Shown here one piece after another: positions 1 to 8,683 of a stretch of 64,000 bases of DNA. The DNA is from CAVPDG01 sp963702535 (GTDB lineage: Bacteria > Chloroflexota > Anaerolineae > Anaerolineales > UBA4823): positions 62,001 to 126,000 of the forward strand of contig CAVPDG010000022.1 of assembly GCA_963702535.1 (NCBI GenBank), written 5' to 3'. Made by a program: the position numbers and the translations under genes. A model generated the notes under the pieces. It did no database searches. It was given only the letters and a program-made list of their open reading frames with translations, and was not told the DNA's origin. Each line of letters begins with the position of its first letter. Within the stretch, counting starts at the first letter, position 1.

Positions 1-2055
1 GGCGTTGAAAAGCTGCGCGTGGTTGGCTTGATGGCAAAGGAAGGTCCCGGGCAGCTCAACAACGGCAACTTTGGCGTCATCCCCCTCGAGACCGCTCAGA
101 AGCTCTTCTACCGCAACAACAAGCTGGACCAGATCGATTTAATCGCCTCCCCCGAGAACACCAGCACCGAAGCCCTCGCCAGCCTACGCTCCAGCCTGCA
201 AGCCGCTCTGGGGAACGAGTACACCGTCACCTATCCCGCCTCGCAGGGTCAGCGTATGACCCAGATGCTTGGCAGCTACCAGATCGGTCTGAACTTCTTG
301 AGCGGCATGGCGCTCTTCGTAGGCGCCTTCCTCATCTACAACGCCTTCTCCATGACCGTGGTGGAGCGCACGCGTGAGTTCGGCATGCTGCGCACCGTCG
401 GCATGACGCGTGCCCAGGTCACCCGCCAGGTATTGCTGGAAGCCGCCACCCTTGGCTTTCTCGGCTCGATTTTAGGCATCGGGCTGGGCATCCTCCTGGC
501 GCGTGGCCTCACCAGCCTGATGGAGGTCATGCTCTCGCAGGACCTCTCCAGCATCGCCATCCCCCAGGGCGTGGTGCTCACCAGCATGGCGATCGGCATC
601 CTGGTTACCCTGGTATCAGCGGCTATCCCCGCCCTGCAGGCCGGGCGCATCTCCCCTCTGGAAGCCCTGCGCGTGCGCGGCGTGGGTAAGGAAGGCTGGC
701 TGATCCGCAAGGGCTGGATCCCGGGCGCGGTGCTGCTGGCGTTTTCAGCAGTCATCCTGGTCATCAACCCTTTCCCTTATGACGTCCAGTTCCGCATGGG
801 CAGCATGGTGGTCTTCTCGCTCTTCCTGGGCGGCACGCTGATGATCCCCGCCAGCGTTAACTTCTGGGAGCGCAGCCTGCGTCCCGTCATCCGCCTCTTC
901 TATGGCAATAGCGGGCGCCTGGGCAGCAGCAACATCCAGCGCGCCAAGCTGCGCACTACCCTCACCGCTGGCGCGTTGATGATCGGCGTTTCCATGATCA
1001 TCGTCGTCTGGGTCATGACCGACTCCTTCAAGGGCGACCTGGACAAGTGGCTGAAAGGCTATATCGGCGGCGACCTGTACGTCGCCTCCAGCCTGCCCCT
1101 GGGTCGGGATGTCTGGAAGCGCCTGGAAGCCGTCGAAGGCGTGGCTGCCGCCGCTCCGGTGCGCTACTTCGATGTTGAATGGCGCACGCCCGCCGGTGAA
1201 AAAGAAAAGCTGGCCTACATGGGCATCGACCCCGCCAGTCACAGCCAGGTGACAACGTTCATCTTCAGCCAGCCCAATACCGATGCCTTCTCAGCCCTCC
1301 AGCAGCTGGCGGATGGCGATGCCGTCTTCATATCCAGCGTCATCGCCGAGAAGTACGGCCTCCAGGCCGGTGATTCCATCATGCTGCTCACCAAGACCGG
1401 CGAGAAACCCTTCAAAGTGGCTGCCGTGGTGGTCGATTACTACAACCAGGGTCTGGTGGTTACCGGCAGTTGGGTGGACATGGGGCGCTATTTCCGCCAG
1501 AAGGACGCCAACGCCTTCCTCATCAAGGTCGCCTCTGGCTACGATATCGACCAGGTTGGGCAGCGCATCGATGACCTCTATGGCAAGCGCGACCAGCTCA
1601 TCGTCGAATCCAACCAGGCGCTCCTGCAGCGCGTCTCCGGTCTCATGCAGAATGCCTTCAGCATGTTCGATGTGCTCGCCCTTATCGCCATGCTGGTGGG
1701 CTTTATGGGCATCATGAACACCCTCACGATGAATGTCATGGAGCGCACCCAGGAGATCGGAATGCTGCGCGGCGTGGGTATGACCCGCCTGCAGGTCCTG
1801 GTGATGATCCTGGCAGAAGCAGTGCAGATCGGCTTGCTCGGCGGCGTGCTCGGGCTGGCTTTTGGCGTGATCCTTTCACGTATCCTGATGGCAGCCATGA
1901 AAGCCATGTCGGGCTACACCCTGGCTTATGTCCTGCCCCTGGAGCGCGTCCTGCTTGCCATCGTCATGGCGGTGGTCATCTCGCAGCTTGCCGCTCTCTT
2001 CCCCGCCCTCAAAGCTGCCCGCACCCGCATCCTGGAAGCCATCCAGTACGAGTGA
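1..2055 (+). CDS. ABC transporter permease, FtsX/MacB type (5' partial)
   Basis: The frame is open from the first base, so the N-terminus lies outside the window; 684 residues remain. It shows two FtsX-type membrane modules separated by an extracytoplasmic MacB_PCD-like region. The first module carries the FtsX signature (VVERTREFGMLRTVGMTRAQV) around residues 120-140, the second the parallel one (VMERTQEIGMLRGVGMTRLQV) near residues 580-600. The duplicated layout, two permease repeats in one chain, is typical of large FtsX-family exporters of lipoproteins or peptides that work with a separate ATPase, which would be upstream. The next gene is convergent. Family assignment is firm, substrate unknown. 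Confidence 0.9.
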   Translation, partial: GVEKLRVVGLMAKEGPGQLNNGNFGVIPLETAQKLFYRNNKLDQIDLIASPENTSTEALASLRSSLQAALGNEYTVTYPASQGQRMTQMLGSYQIGLNFLSGMALFVGAFLIYNAFSMTVVERTREFGMLRTVGMTRAQVTRQVLLEAATLGFLGSILGIGLGILLARGLTSLMEVMLSQDLSSIAIPQGVVLTSMAIGILVTLVSAAIPALQAGRISPLEALRVRGVGKEGWLIRKGWIPGAVLLAFSAVILVINPFPYDVQFRMGSMVVFSLFLGGTLMIPASVNFWERSLRPVIRLFYGNSGRLGSSNIQRAKLRTTLTAGALMIGVSMIIVVWVMTDSFKGDLDKWLKGYIGGDLYVASSLPLGRDVWKRLEAVEGVAAAAPVRYFDVEWRTPAGEKEKLAYMGIDPASHSQVTTFIFSQPNTDAFSALQQLADGDAVFISSVIAEKYGLQAGDSIMLLTKTGEKPFKVAAVVVDYYNQGLVVTGSWVDMGRYFRQKDANAFLIKVASGYDIDQVGQRIDDLYGKRDQLIVESNQALLQRVSGLMQNAFSMFDVLALIAMLVGFMGIMNTLTMNVMERTQEIGMLRGVGMTRLQVLVMILAEAVQIGLLGGVLGLAFGVILSRILMAAMKAMSGYTLAYVLPLERVLLAIVMAVVISQLAALFPALKAARTRILEAIQYE

Positions 2056-2056
2056 A

Positions 2057-2098
2057 CCCCAATTTTCGGGAGCATTCCAGACCAACTGCGTATCTCCT
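2057..2098. repeat. Half copy of the AACTGCGTAAC palindromic repeat family
   Basis: This short spacer between convergent genes reads like the right half of the full element at 50757-50863. Both have CCCCA..TTTTCGGG, then a TCCAG run, then CAACTGCGTA. Only the right half is left here. Confidence 0.55.
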
Positions 2099-2101
2099 CC
2101 G

Positions 2102-3103
2102 TCAATCTGCTTTACCCACAACGCTGCCATCCGCAGTAATATTGCTCACCCCGGCGAGCCCTGAATAGGCGATTGCCAGCGCCTCCGCCCGCAGCGTCTC
2201 ACCCGCCTCCAGGTGGGCGCACGTCCCGTTCTGCCGCGCCACGTCCAGGTCATAGGGGTATCCGGTCGAGGCTTCCAGGATCAGCGTATGCAATCCCCGC
2301 CAGCCGCCGAATGTCCGGAACAGCCACACGTGCGGGAAGACCTGTGTGGGGAAGGTCAGCGCAAAGCCCACCCTCGCCCGGCGGTCAGTCACCGCGTACC
2401 AGCCCTGCTCCACATCCACCAGGTAGTGCATGTCGGCGATCCCCGCATCCGCCGCAAGCACCTGCCTCAGGTCGACCATCCTGCCTTGCCGGTCGCGGGC
2501 GTAAGGCCACTCGAAGCGCCCCCCGCCCGGGAACTGCTCCTCGCGCCAGGCATCCGTGATCCCCTGGCGCGCCGGCACGTCCAGCCAGGAATCCGCCGAG
2601 ATCGCCAGCGGCGGGTGGATGTTCCACAGGAAGTCGATCGGCGCCGGTTCCTGGTTATGGTAGGCGTAGCTCAGGCGGGCGTGCGGCGCCCCTGCCTCCA
2701 GGCAGATCGTCTTCTCGAAGCGCGTTGCCAGCACCCGCCCGTAGCTGCTGAAGCGCACCTCGACGCGCTGCTCCGTCGCCGCCACCACCTCCCACTCCGC
2801 CGCCTGCGACCAGAACTCCCCGTGGTCTGGCAACAGGTCTCCGCCTGGCGCGGCGCGCGGCAGGTCGTTGGGCAGCAGCTCGTCCCACCCCCCGCTCCAG
2901 TTGTCGTCGAACCCCGCCCCGTAATGCTGGCGGGCGGGCGGCAGAGTCGGGTTGTGCCACAGCAGGTTGTGCCCCGACGGCTTGTGGACGAAGTTGTAGA
3001 TCTTCGCCCCCAGCTCGGGCAGCACGTCGATGCACAGCAGGTCGTTCTCCAGGCGCACCACCTGCAAGCCGCGGTACTGCCAGTTTGTATCCAGTTGTAG
3101 CAC
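2102..3103 (-). CDS. Galactose-mutarotase-like protein, probably sugar-related
   Basis: A 333-residue cytosolic protein with the look of the aldose-1-epimerase/galactose mutarotase beta-sandwich superfamily (DUF4432/DUF5107-like). It has an N-terminal LPELGAKIYNFVHKPSGHNLLW block, a GGWDELLPND segment and a DHGEFW motif, equivalents of conserved blocks in these folds. No signal peptide is visible. The GTG start directly follows the TAG stop of the upstream fumarylacetoacetate-hydrolase-like gene with no spacer, so the two are translationally coupled. The exact substrate and whether it is an active epimerase cannot be told from the sequence. Confidence 0.7.
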   Translation of the reverse strand: MLQLDTNWQYRGLQVVRLENDLLCIDVLPELGAKIYNFVHKPSGHNLLWHNPTLPPARQHYGAGFDDNWSGGWDELLPNDLPRAAPGGDLLPDHGEFWSQAAEWEVVAATEQRVEVRFSSYGRVLATRFEKTICLEAGAPHARLSYAYHNQEPAPIDFLWNIHPPLAISADSWLDVPARQGITDAWREEQFPGGGRFEWPYARDRQGRMVDLRQVLAADAGIADMHYLVDVEQGWYAVTDRRARVGFALTFPTQVFPHVWLFRTFGGWRGLHTLILEASTGYPYDLDVARQNGTCAHLEAGETLRAEALAIAYSGLAGVSNITADGSVVGKAD

Positions 3104-3962
3104 CTAGCCCTCCACCTGTACCACCCGGTTGCTGATGCGCCCGATGCCCTCCACCTCGCACGCCACCACGTCGCCCGGCTTGAGGAACTCCGGCGGCGTG
3201 CGCGCGTAGCCCACCCCGCTGGGCGTGCCGGTCGAGAGGATATCCCCCGGCAGCAGCGTCATGCCGCGTGACAGCCATTCGATCAGCGCCGGGATGTCGA
3301 AGATCAGGTCGCCCGATGTCGATTTCCTGCTTCAGCTCGCCGTTCACCCAGCAGCGCAGAACCAGACTGTGCGGGTCGGGGATCTCATCTCTGGTGACGA
3401 TCGCCGGTCCCATCGGGCAGCTCCCGTCCAGCGACTTGCCCTTGAAGAATTGCTGGTGGCTCACCTGAAGATCGCGGGCGCTGATGTCGTTCAGCACCGT
3501 GTAGCCGAAGATGTAATCGAAAGCCTGCGCGCGGGTGATGTTCTTGCCCTGCTTGCCGATCACCACCGCCAGCTCCACCTCCCAATCCAGCTTCGCCGAA
3601 ACACCTGGGTCGAAGGGGATGTGCCCGAACGGCGCGTTCACCGTCGTCGTCGCCTTGGTGAAGAACACCGGCGTCTCCGGCATCTTGATCGGCAGGCTCT
3701 TGGCGCGCAGGCTCTCCGCGGCGTGCGCGGCGTAGTTCATCCCCAGGCATACGATGTTGCGTCGCGGCTGCGGGATCGGCGCCAGCAGCGTTAACGACTT
3801 CAAAGCCAGCTCGGTCTCCGCCGCAGCCGCCGCCCTGGCTAAGCCCGCCTCCCCCTGGCGGATCAGCTCCAGCATGTCCATCCCGGGCACAGGTCGCACC
3901 CGCTCGCCGTTTAGCACGCCGACACTCGGTCCTTCCGCAGACTGGTATGTAATTAATCGCAT
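3104..3962 (-). CDS. Fumarylacetoacetate hydrolase family protein (frameshifted)
   Basis: FAH-superfamily enzyme, usually a hydrolase or decarboxylase/isomerase of 2-oxo acids in aromatic or sugar-acid catabolism. The N-terminal part carries the LGMNYAAHAAE, FDPGVSAKLDWEVELAVVIG and SARDLQ blocks with the acidic metal ligands of the family. Near 3320-3328 the frame breaks. One base removed (or two added) restores a canonical C-terminus with LIFDIPALIEWLS, LSTGTPSGVG and KPGDVVACEVEGIGRISN, ending at TAG 3104-3106. The restored length of about 286 residues is normal for the family. It is coupled to the mutarotase-like gene, suggesting a sugar-acid route such as that of 2-keto-3-deoxy acids (inference). 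Confidence 0.85.
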
Positions 3963-4034
3963 ATCAACTCCTTATCTGGTCCTTAGTTGACAGTCACCTG
4001 CCAGGTGACTGTCAACGGATATCGTCATGCGCGA

Positions 4035-4580
4035 CTATCGCCGAAAAAACCTCTTCCATATCGCCGCTCCCAGCGCCGCCAGCAGCAGCGCGAAGCTCGC
4101 CGCGATGAAACCCCACTTCAGCAGCGTGAAGACCCCCGCCAGCGCATCGAGCACAGGCGTGGGCTGCGGGAAGCGGACCATCACCAGCGAGGTGGCGATA
4201 TTCTCCAAGAAGTCGAAGAGCATCCCCAGCACCGGCGCCAGGTTGGCGAGCTGCCAGCGGCTACTCGGTCGGAATGCCTTGCCGCACAGCCAGCTGATGG
4301 AAGTGACCAGGAAGAAGGTGTACACCAGCGGCCAGGCAACATCGAAGGTGAAGCGAGCGCGCACGTAGTCCTGCCTGCCCTGCTCGCCGTACGCCTCCGC
4401 CCAGCGGTACAGGTCGCCCCTTGTGTAAAACAGCGAAAGATCGGGCGTCCCCGCCTCGCTCGGCTGTGGGCGGGACTGGCGTGGCAGTACCAGCGCGCTG
4501 AACAAAATGAAGATAAGCAGCGCCGCCAGCGCCACCCTGCCCGTAGAATAGTATTGTAACCAGCGTGAAAGGCGTGTCAT
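4035..4580 (-). CDS. Small polytopic membrane protein of unknown function
   Basis: 181 residues with an N-terminal transmembrane segment (VALAALLIFILFSALVL), an extracytoplasmic loop of about 50 residues, and three more hydrophobic segments before a basic RRF-type C-terminus. I do not recognise the family. It follows the 5-alpha-reductase-like gene on the same strand with a short gap and may be cotranscribed with it. The upstream sequence has an AAGG shortly before the ATG. Confidence 0.6.
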   Translation of the reverse strand: MTRLSRWLQYYSTGRVALAALLIFILFSALVLPRQSRPQPSEAGTPDLSLFYTRGDLYRWAEAYGEQGRQDYVRARFTFDVAWPLVYTFFLVTSISWLCGKAFRPSSRWQLANLAPVLGMLFDFLENIATSLVMVRFPQPTPVLDALAGVFTLLKWGFIAASFALLLAALGAAIWKRFFRR

Positions 4581-4619
4581 TAGAGCCTTATTGTAATAGG
4601 TTAAGAGGAGCTACGCCAC

Positions 4620-5381
4620 TCACCACACCCCGGGTATCAGGGCTTTCCTCTCCGGCGGGTAATCAGGAAAGTGTTCCCGATACCACTGGTGGTGGGAGCG
4701 AGCGCGCGGCGCCAGGTTGGCAAAGGTCCACACGGCGAACGTCAGCCCCGCCAGGCTCCAGGTTGCCAGCGCCCAGCCGCTCCATTCGATGATCTCCCCC
4801 AGGTAATTGGGGCATGACACCCGCTCGAACAACCCCCCGTGCGGGATCTTGTAGCCCATCTCGCCCGGCGCCCGCAGTTGGCGCAGCCTGCGGTCCGCCC
4901 GCCGGTTGAGTGCGAAACCCGCCACGAACAGCGCCGCCCCGCAGATGAAGCGCGGGTCTGCCAGCCACTTCAGGGGATAGCCGCCCGAGAGCGAGAACAG
5001 GTAGGCGCCGTTGAGGGTCGCGTTGCCAGAGTTGAAGACGAACCCCATCAGGATCACAACCACCGGCATCTTCTTCCTGCCGTCGGCAATCTGGAAGGGG
5101 TAGATGAAAGCCCGGTGGATATAGTGCGCTTCCCACAACCCCAGGAATACGAAAGCCGTCAGGTTCTTGGGTGCGCTGCCGGTGATAAAAAAGTAGGCGA
5201 AAACCAGCGCCGCCGGGGCTTCCATGATCACCCAGCCGGTGTGGTTCGGCACAGCCGGACCCCATTCCCGGCGCACGTGCCGCCCGTAGGGGGCGCTGAT
5301 GAAGAACAGCGCGGCGAAGATGACCCCCGCCAGCACGAAGCTCAGCCGCAGCAGGGCATTGTACACGACAGGGCTAATCAT
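4620..5381 (-). CDS. Steroid 5-alpha-reductase-like membrane protein
   Basis: About 253 residues with six or so membrane segments. The C-terminal third is typical of the steroid 5-alpha-reductase/ICMT-like superfamily (GYKIPHGGLFERVSCPNYLGEI, then HHQWYREHFPDYPPERKALIPGVW), which in 3-oxo-5-alpha-steroid 4-dehydrogenases binds NADPH. I chose ATG 5381 because the longer frame would run over the upstream gene; here ATG overlaps the apparent TGA of the epimerase. The natural substrate in a bacterium is unknown; a polyprenol, quinone or sterol-like lipid is possible. The neighbouring NAD-dependent epimerase/3-beta-HSD-like gene is compatible with a two-step modification of such a lipid. Confidence 0.85.
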   Translation of the reverse strand: MISPVVYNALLRLSFVLAGVIFAALFFISAPYGRHVRREWGPAVPNHTGWVIMEAPAALVFAYFFITGSAPKNLTAFVFLGLWEAHYIHRAFIYPFQIADGRKKMPVVVILMGFVFNSGNATLNGAYLFSLSGGYPLKWLADPRFICGAALFVAGFALNRRADRRLRQLRAPGEMGYKIPHGGLFERVSCPNYLGEIIEWSGWALATWSLAGLTFAVWTFANLAPRARSHHQWYREHFPDYPPERKALIPGVW

Positions 5382-6376
5382 GCCCGGCGCTCCTTCTCCC
5401 TCGCAGGTAGCCATTCTGCGCGAACCAGTCCAGCGTATCTCTCAGCGTCTCTTCCAGCGGGCGCGGCTGGTAGCCCAGACTCGCGGCTGGCTTTGGCGTG
5501 GCTGATCTGCCGGTTGCTCTTCAGGGCGTCCAGCGTCAGGCGGGTGTAGATCGGCTGCGAGTTGTTGAAGCTCGCCAGGGCGGACATCAACGGCGCTGCC
5601 AGGTAAGCCAATCCGGTGGGCACGGTGAGCAGCGGCGCCTTTCTGCCGCTTAGCTCCGCCGTCATCTCGGCGATCTGCCGCACCGAGCGCCACTGCCCGG
5701 AGAGGATGTAGCTCGCCCCGCTTTCAGCCATCGCTTCAGCCTGTACCGCCGCCTGGACCACGTCGCGCACGTCCACCCAGTCGAAGCCGCCCCGCACCAG
5801 CGCCGGGACATGCCCCTTTGCCAGCGCCAATAGCGCCTTGCCGATGTACGAGGGGTAGTAATCGTAGGGACCGATCATGGCGGTCGGTTGCAGGATCACC
5901 ACCTCCAGCCCGCCCCGCATGCCTTCCAGCGCGACCAGCTCGCCCTGCGCTTTGGAGCGGTCGTAAGGCGAGTGGTTGTCTGCGGCGACGCGCCGCCGTC
6001 CCTCATCCAGGGGCTGGTCCAGCGGCGCCTGCTCCAGGGCGTGGATCGAGCTGAAATGCACCAGCCGGCGCACCCCACATGCCAGGCATGCCTCCACCAC
6101 GTTGCGCGTCCCTTGCACGTTGGTCGCTTCGGTCTCGGCTAAATCCTTCGTGCCCAGCGAGATGCGCGCCGCCAGGTGATAGACGACATCCGCTCCCGCC
6201 AGCGCCTTGCGCAGCGAGGCTGGATCGCGAATATCCGCCTGCACCAGCTCAATGTCCAGCCCTTCCACTGCCCGCCGGTCGCGGTGCACCAAGCCGCGCA
6301 CCTGCCGTCCCTGCTCCAACAGCAGCCGGATTAAGTTAGCGCCCGTCAGCCCATTCACGCCGGTGATGACAACCAT
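5374..6376 (-). CDS. NAD-dependent epimerase/dehydratase, extended SDR (frameshifted near end)
   Basis: Extended short-chain dehydrogenase/reductase. It has the N-terminal Rossmann motif VVITGVNGLTGANL, the DI charge-switch block (VQADIRDPASL), a VYHLAARIS segment, a catalytic Ser in HFSSIH and the YDRSK active site (YxxxK). Nearest look-alikes are dihydroflavonol-reductase or 3-beta-hydroxysteroid-dehydrogenase type proteins. Near 5479 one extra base shifts the frame. Without it the C-terminus reads ELGYQPRPLEETLRDTLDWF, the usual end of this family, and stops at TAG 5374-5376. As it stands the frame stops at 5378. It overlaps the start of the downstream reductase gene. Confidence 0.85.
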
Positions 6377-6495
6377 ACGCTATGCTTAACCCTTCTAACA
6401 CAAATAGACGCGCGGAAATACCTGACAATCGCGCGAGTATAATCGAGAGGCGCTCGTACAGAATCGAGCGGGATGTCTTTCTTGAGGTCGGTAGG

Positions 6496-8442
6496 ATGGC
6501 TAAAATGTGGTGGCGCGTTGGACTGTTGACCTGCTTTCTGCTCTCGGGATTGTTTGCGCCGGGAGGGCGACACGCCGCGGCGGCTCCCGCTGCCGGACCG
6601 GTGGTCACGGGGGTCGCCACCAACCTGGCGGATTATCCGGACGGACGGGTGCCGCGCTACGAGAAGCTCGAGGTCAGCCTCACCCTCGCTGGGTCCTACG
6701 CCAACCCCTTCGACCCGGCGCAGATCCGCGTGGATGGCGTTTTCACAACACCCGGCGGCGCCGTCCTCGTCCAGCCCGGCTTTTATTACCAGGCGTACCA
6801 GCTCACCACCGTCAACGGCGTCGAGACCTACACCCCCAGCGGGAGCCCCGTCTGGAAGGTGCGCTTCTCCCCCCGAGAAGCGGGTCTCTACCACTACTTC
6901 ATCCGCCTGAGCGATGCAAGTGGCACCACCGATACTACACAGGCTTCCTTCCAGGTAGCAGCCTCAAACAATCCCGGCTTCATCTCCGTCTCCCCGAAGA
7001 ACAGCCGCTACTTTGAGTTCGACAGCGGCACCCCGTTCATCGGTCTCGGATTGAACGTTGGCTGGTGGCAGTTCGAGAACCGCCGCATCTCCACCTACAA
7101 CTATTACCTCAGCCGCATGCAGGAGTACCAAGCCAACCTGGCGCGCGTGTGGATGGTGAACAGCGGTCGTGACCAGGACTGGATCCTGTCCATCCAGGAC
7201 CAGGACCTGGGCAGCAACTACAACCTGGAGGAAGCCTGGGCGTTCGATGCCATCCTTGACCTGGCTCACCAGAAGGGCGTCTACTTCCTGCTCACCCTGG
7301 ACGACGTCAACCAGTACACCTACAACTGGTCAAGTAACGTGTATAGCAGCGACACGGGCGGTCCATGCGCCTACCGCTCCGCCATCTTCACCGACACCGA
7401 TGCCCGCCGCTACCAGGAGCGTATCTTCCGCTACATCGTCGCCCGCTGGGGCTACAGCCCCAACATCCTCTCCTGGGAGCTCTTCAACGAGATCGACGAG
7501 CTGCAGTGGTCCGACCAGGGTCACTGGGACTGGGGGGCGGTGATCGACTGGCACCAGGAAATGGCGCAGTACATCCGCTCCATAGACGCCCACCGCCACC
7601 TGGTCAATACCAGCACCGGCAGCTTCAAGACCCACCCCGACCTGTACGGCTTGCCCGAGCTGGGCTTCGCCGAGATGCACTTCTACTACGTCCCCGGCTG
7701 CTGCGATTATGCCCCCTCCGACCCCGCCGGGCGGGATATGGCTGACCTCACCCGCTACTACGCCCACCTGGCATACGGCAGCGTCAGCAGCAAGCCCAGC
7801 ATCATCGGCGAGTGGGGGCTGTTGAACCAGGGCTGGGGTCCCTCGCCCTACCTGGAGGAGGACAGCTCCGGCGTCCACCTGCATAATGGGCTCTGGTCTG
7901 CGCTGATGAGCGGCATGGCAGCCACGGGTCTGAGCTGGCACTGGGATTACCACCACCAGCACGACCCCGCCTGGTGGCAGCACTACCGCCCGCTTGCCCG
8001 CTTTTTCCAGGGCATCGAAGTCCCCAACCTGGCGGTCATGAAGCCGCTCAACGTCAGCTTCGACCTGCCGGGCGGCGCTGACAACCGCCCGGATGCCTTT
8101 TCTTCCACCAACAGCAGCCTGCGCATCCTGGGCTTGCGCAGCGGCGATTGGGTCTACGCCTGGATGCAGAACAAGAACAACACCTGGTGGAACGCCACGC
8201 ACGCCATCCCGCCCGGCGCCCAGTCTGGCACGGTGACGATCTACAACCTGACCCCCGGCAGGATGTTCATCGTCGAGTGGTGGGATACCTACACCGACCA
8301 GCAAGTCACCAACACACAGGTGCTGGCTGCCCAGGCGAACGGCTCGCTCATCCTGGCGGTGAGCAACCTGGAAAAAGACGTCGCTATCAAGGTGCGCCCG
8401 GTGATCAACCCTCGCCTCTGGCTGAGCGTAGTCATGAAGTAG
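6496..8442 (+). CDS. Secreted glycoside hydrolase, GH5-like with N-terminal DUF5060-like domain
   Basis: ATG 6496 gives a 648-residue exported protein with a signal peptide (MAKMWWRVGLLTCFLLSG) and a likely cleavage after the Ala-rich stretch. Residues ~35-150 form a beta-sandwich like DUF5060 (GVFTTPGG, FSPREAGLYHYFIRL). The remainder looks like a (beta/alpha)8 glycosidase with candidate acid/base E332 in SWELFNEID and candidate nucleophile E439 in SIIGEWGL; the NE pair and 107-residue spacing fit clan GH-A. The protein is rich in Trp and Tyr, as polysaccharide-cleft enzymes are. No separate carbohydrate-binding module or anchor is evident. The substrate is likely a beta-glycan but not identifiable. 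Confidence 0.82.
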   Translation: MAKMWWRVGLLTCFLLSGLFAPGGRHAAAAPAAGPVVTGVATNLADYPDGRVPRYEKLEVSLTLAGSYANPFDPAQIRVDGVFTTPGGAVLVQPGFYYQAYQLTTVNGVETYTPSGSPVWKVRFSPREAGLYHYFIRLSDASGTTDTTQASFQVAASNNPGFISVSPKNSRYFEFDSGTPFIGLGLNVGWWQFENRRISTYNYYLSRMQEYQANLARVWMVNSGRDQDWILSIQDQDLGSNYNLEEAWAFDAILDLAHQKGVYFLLTLDDVNQYTYNWSSNVYSSDTGGPCAYRSAIFTDTDARRYQERIFRYIVARWGYSPNILSWELFNEIDELQWSDQGHWDWGAVIDWHQEMAQYIRSIDAHRHLVNTSTGSFKTHPDLYGLPELGFAEMHFYYVPGCCDYAPSDPAGRDMADLTRYYAHLAYGSVSSKPSIIGEWGLLNQGWGPSPYLEEDSSGVHLHNGLWSALMSGMAATGLSWHWDYHHQHDPAWWQHYRPLARFFQGIEVPNLAVMKPLNVSFDLPGGADNRPDAFSSTNSSLRILGLRSGDWVYAWMQNKNNTWWNATHAIPPGAQSGTVTIYNLTPGRMFIVEWWDTYTDQQVTNTQVLAAQANGSLILAVSNLEKDVAIKVRPVINPRLWLSVVMK

Positions 8443-8473
8443 CCTTACAGGTTCAGTTCAACAAAAGTACACC

Positions 8474-8516
8474 AAAAATGGGGGAACCGGCGGGCTACGC
8501 CCGCCATTTTTCGGAA
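8474..8516. repeat. Short palindromic repeat, possible terminator
   Basis: Inverted repeat with a GGCGGGC-TAC-GCCCGCC core flanked by AAAAATGG and CCATTTTTCGG. It shares the ATTTTTCGG edges with the element at 50757-50863. It lies 30 bases after the glycosidase stop and could end that transcript. The rest of 8443-8683 shows no gene. Confidence 0.6.
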
Positions 8517-8683
8517 TTCTTTCGCTTAAAAGGGGCAGCTTGCGGAGAGCTTATATCACAGTCCCTTAACCGATTTGGAAGCATGCCTTAATGAGGCGTC
8601 GTTGAAAGTTAATGTATAGTAATCACGCAACACTTATCCATGGGATTTGAAACGGCAAGCCAATTCAAGAGGTGTATCAAACT

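Noticed and set aside
2213..3100. Long plus-strand frame opposite the mutarotase-like gene
   Set aside because: Compositionally a shadow of a GC-rich gene, rich in Arg/His/Pro with no domain; the minus-strand protein has clear family motifs.
4620..5414. Longer start (5414) for the reductase-like gene
   Set aside because: The added residues come from the frameshifted tail of the upstream epimerase; ATG 5381 fits the usual overlap and begins with a membrane-compatible N-terminus.
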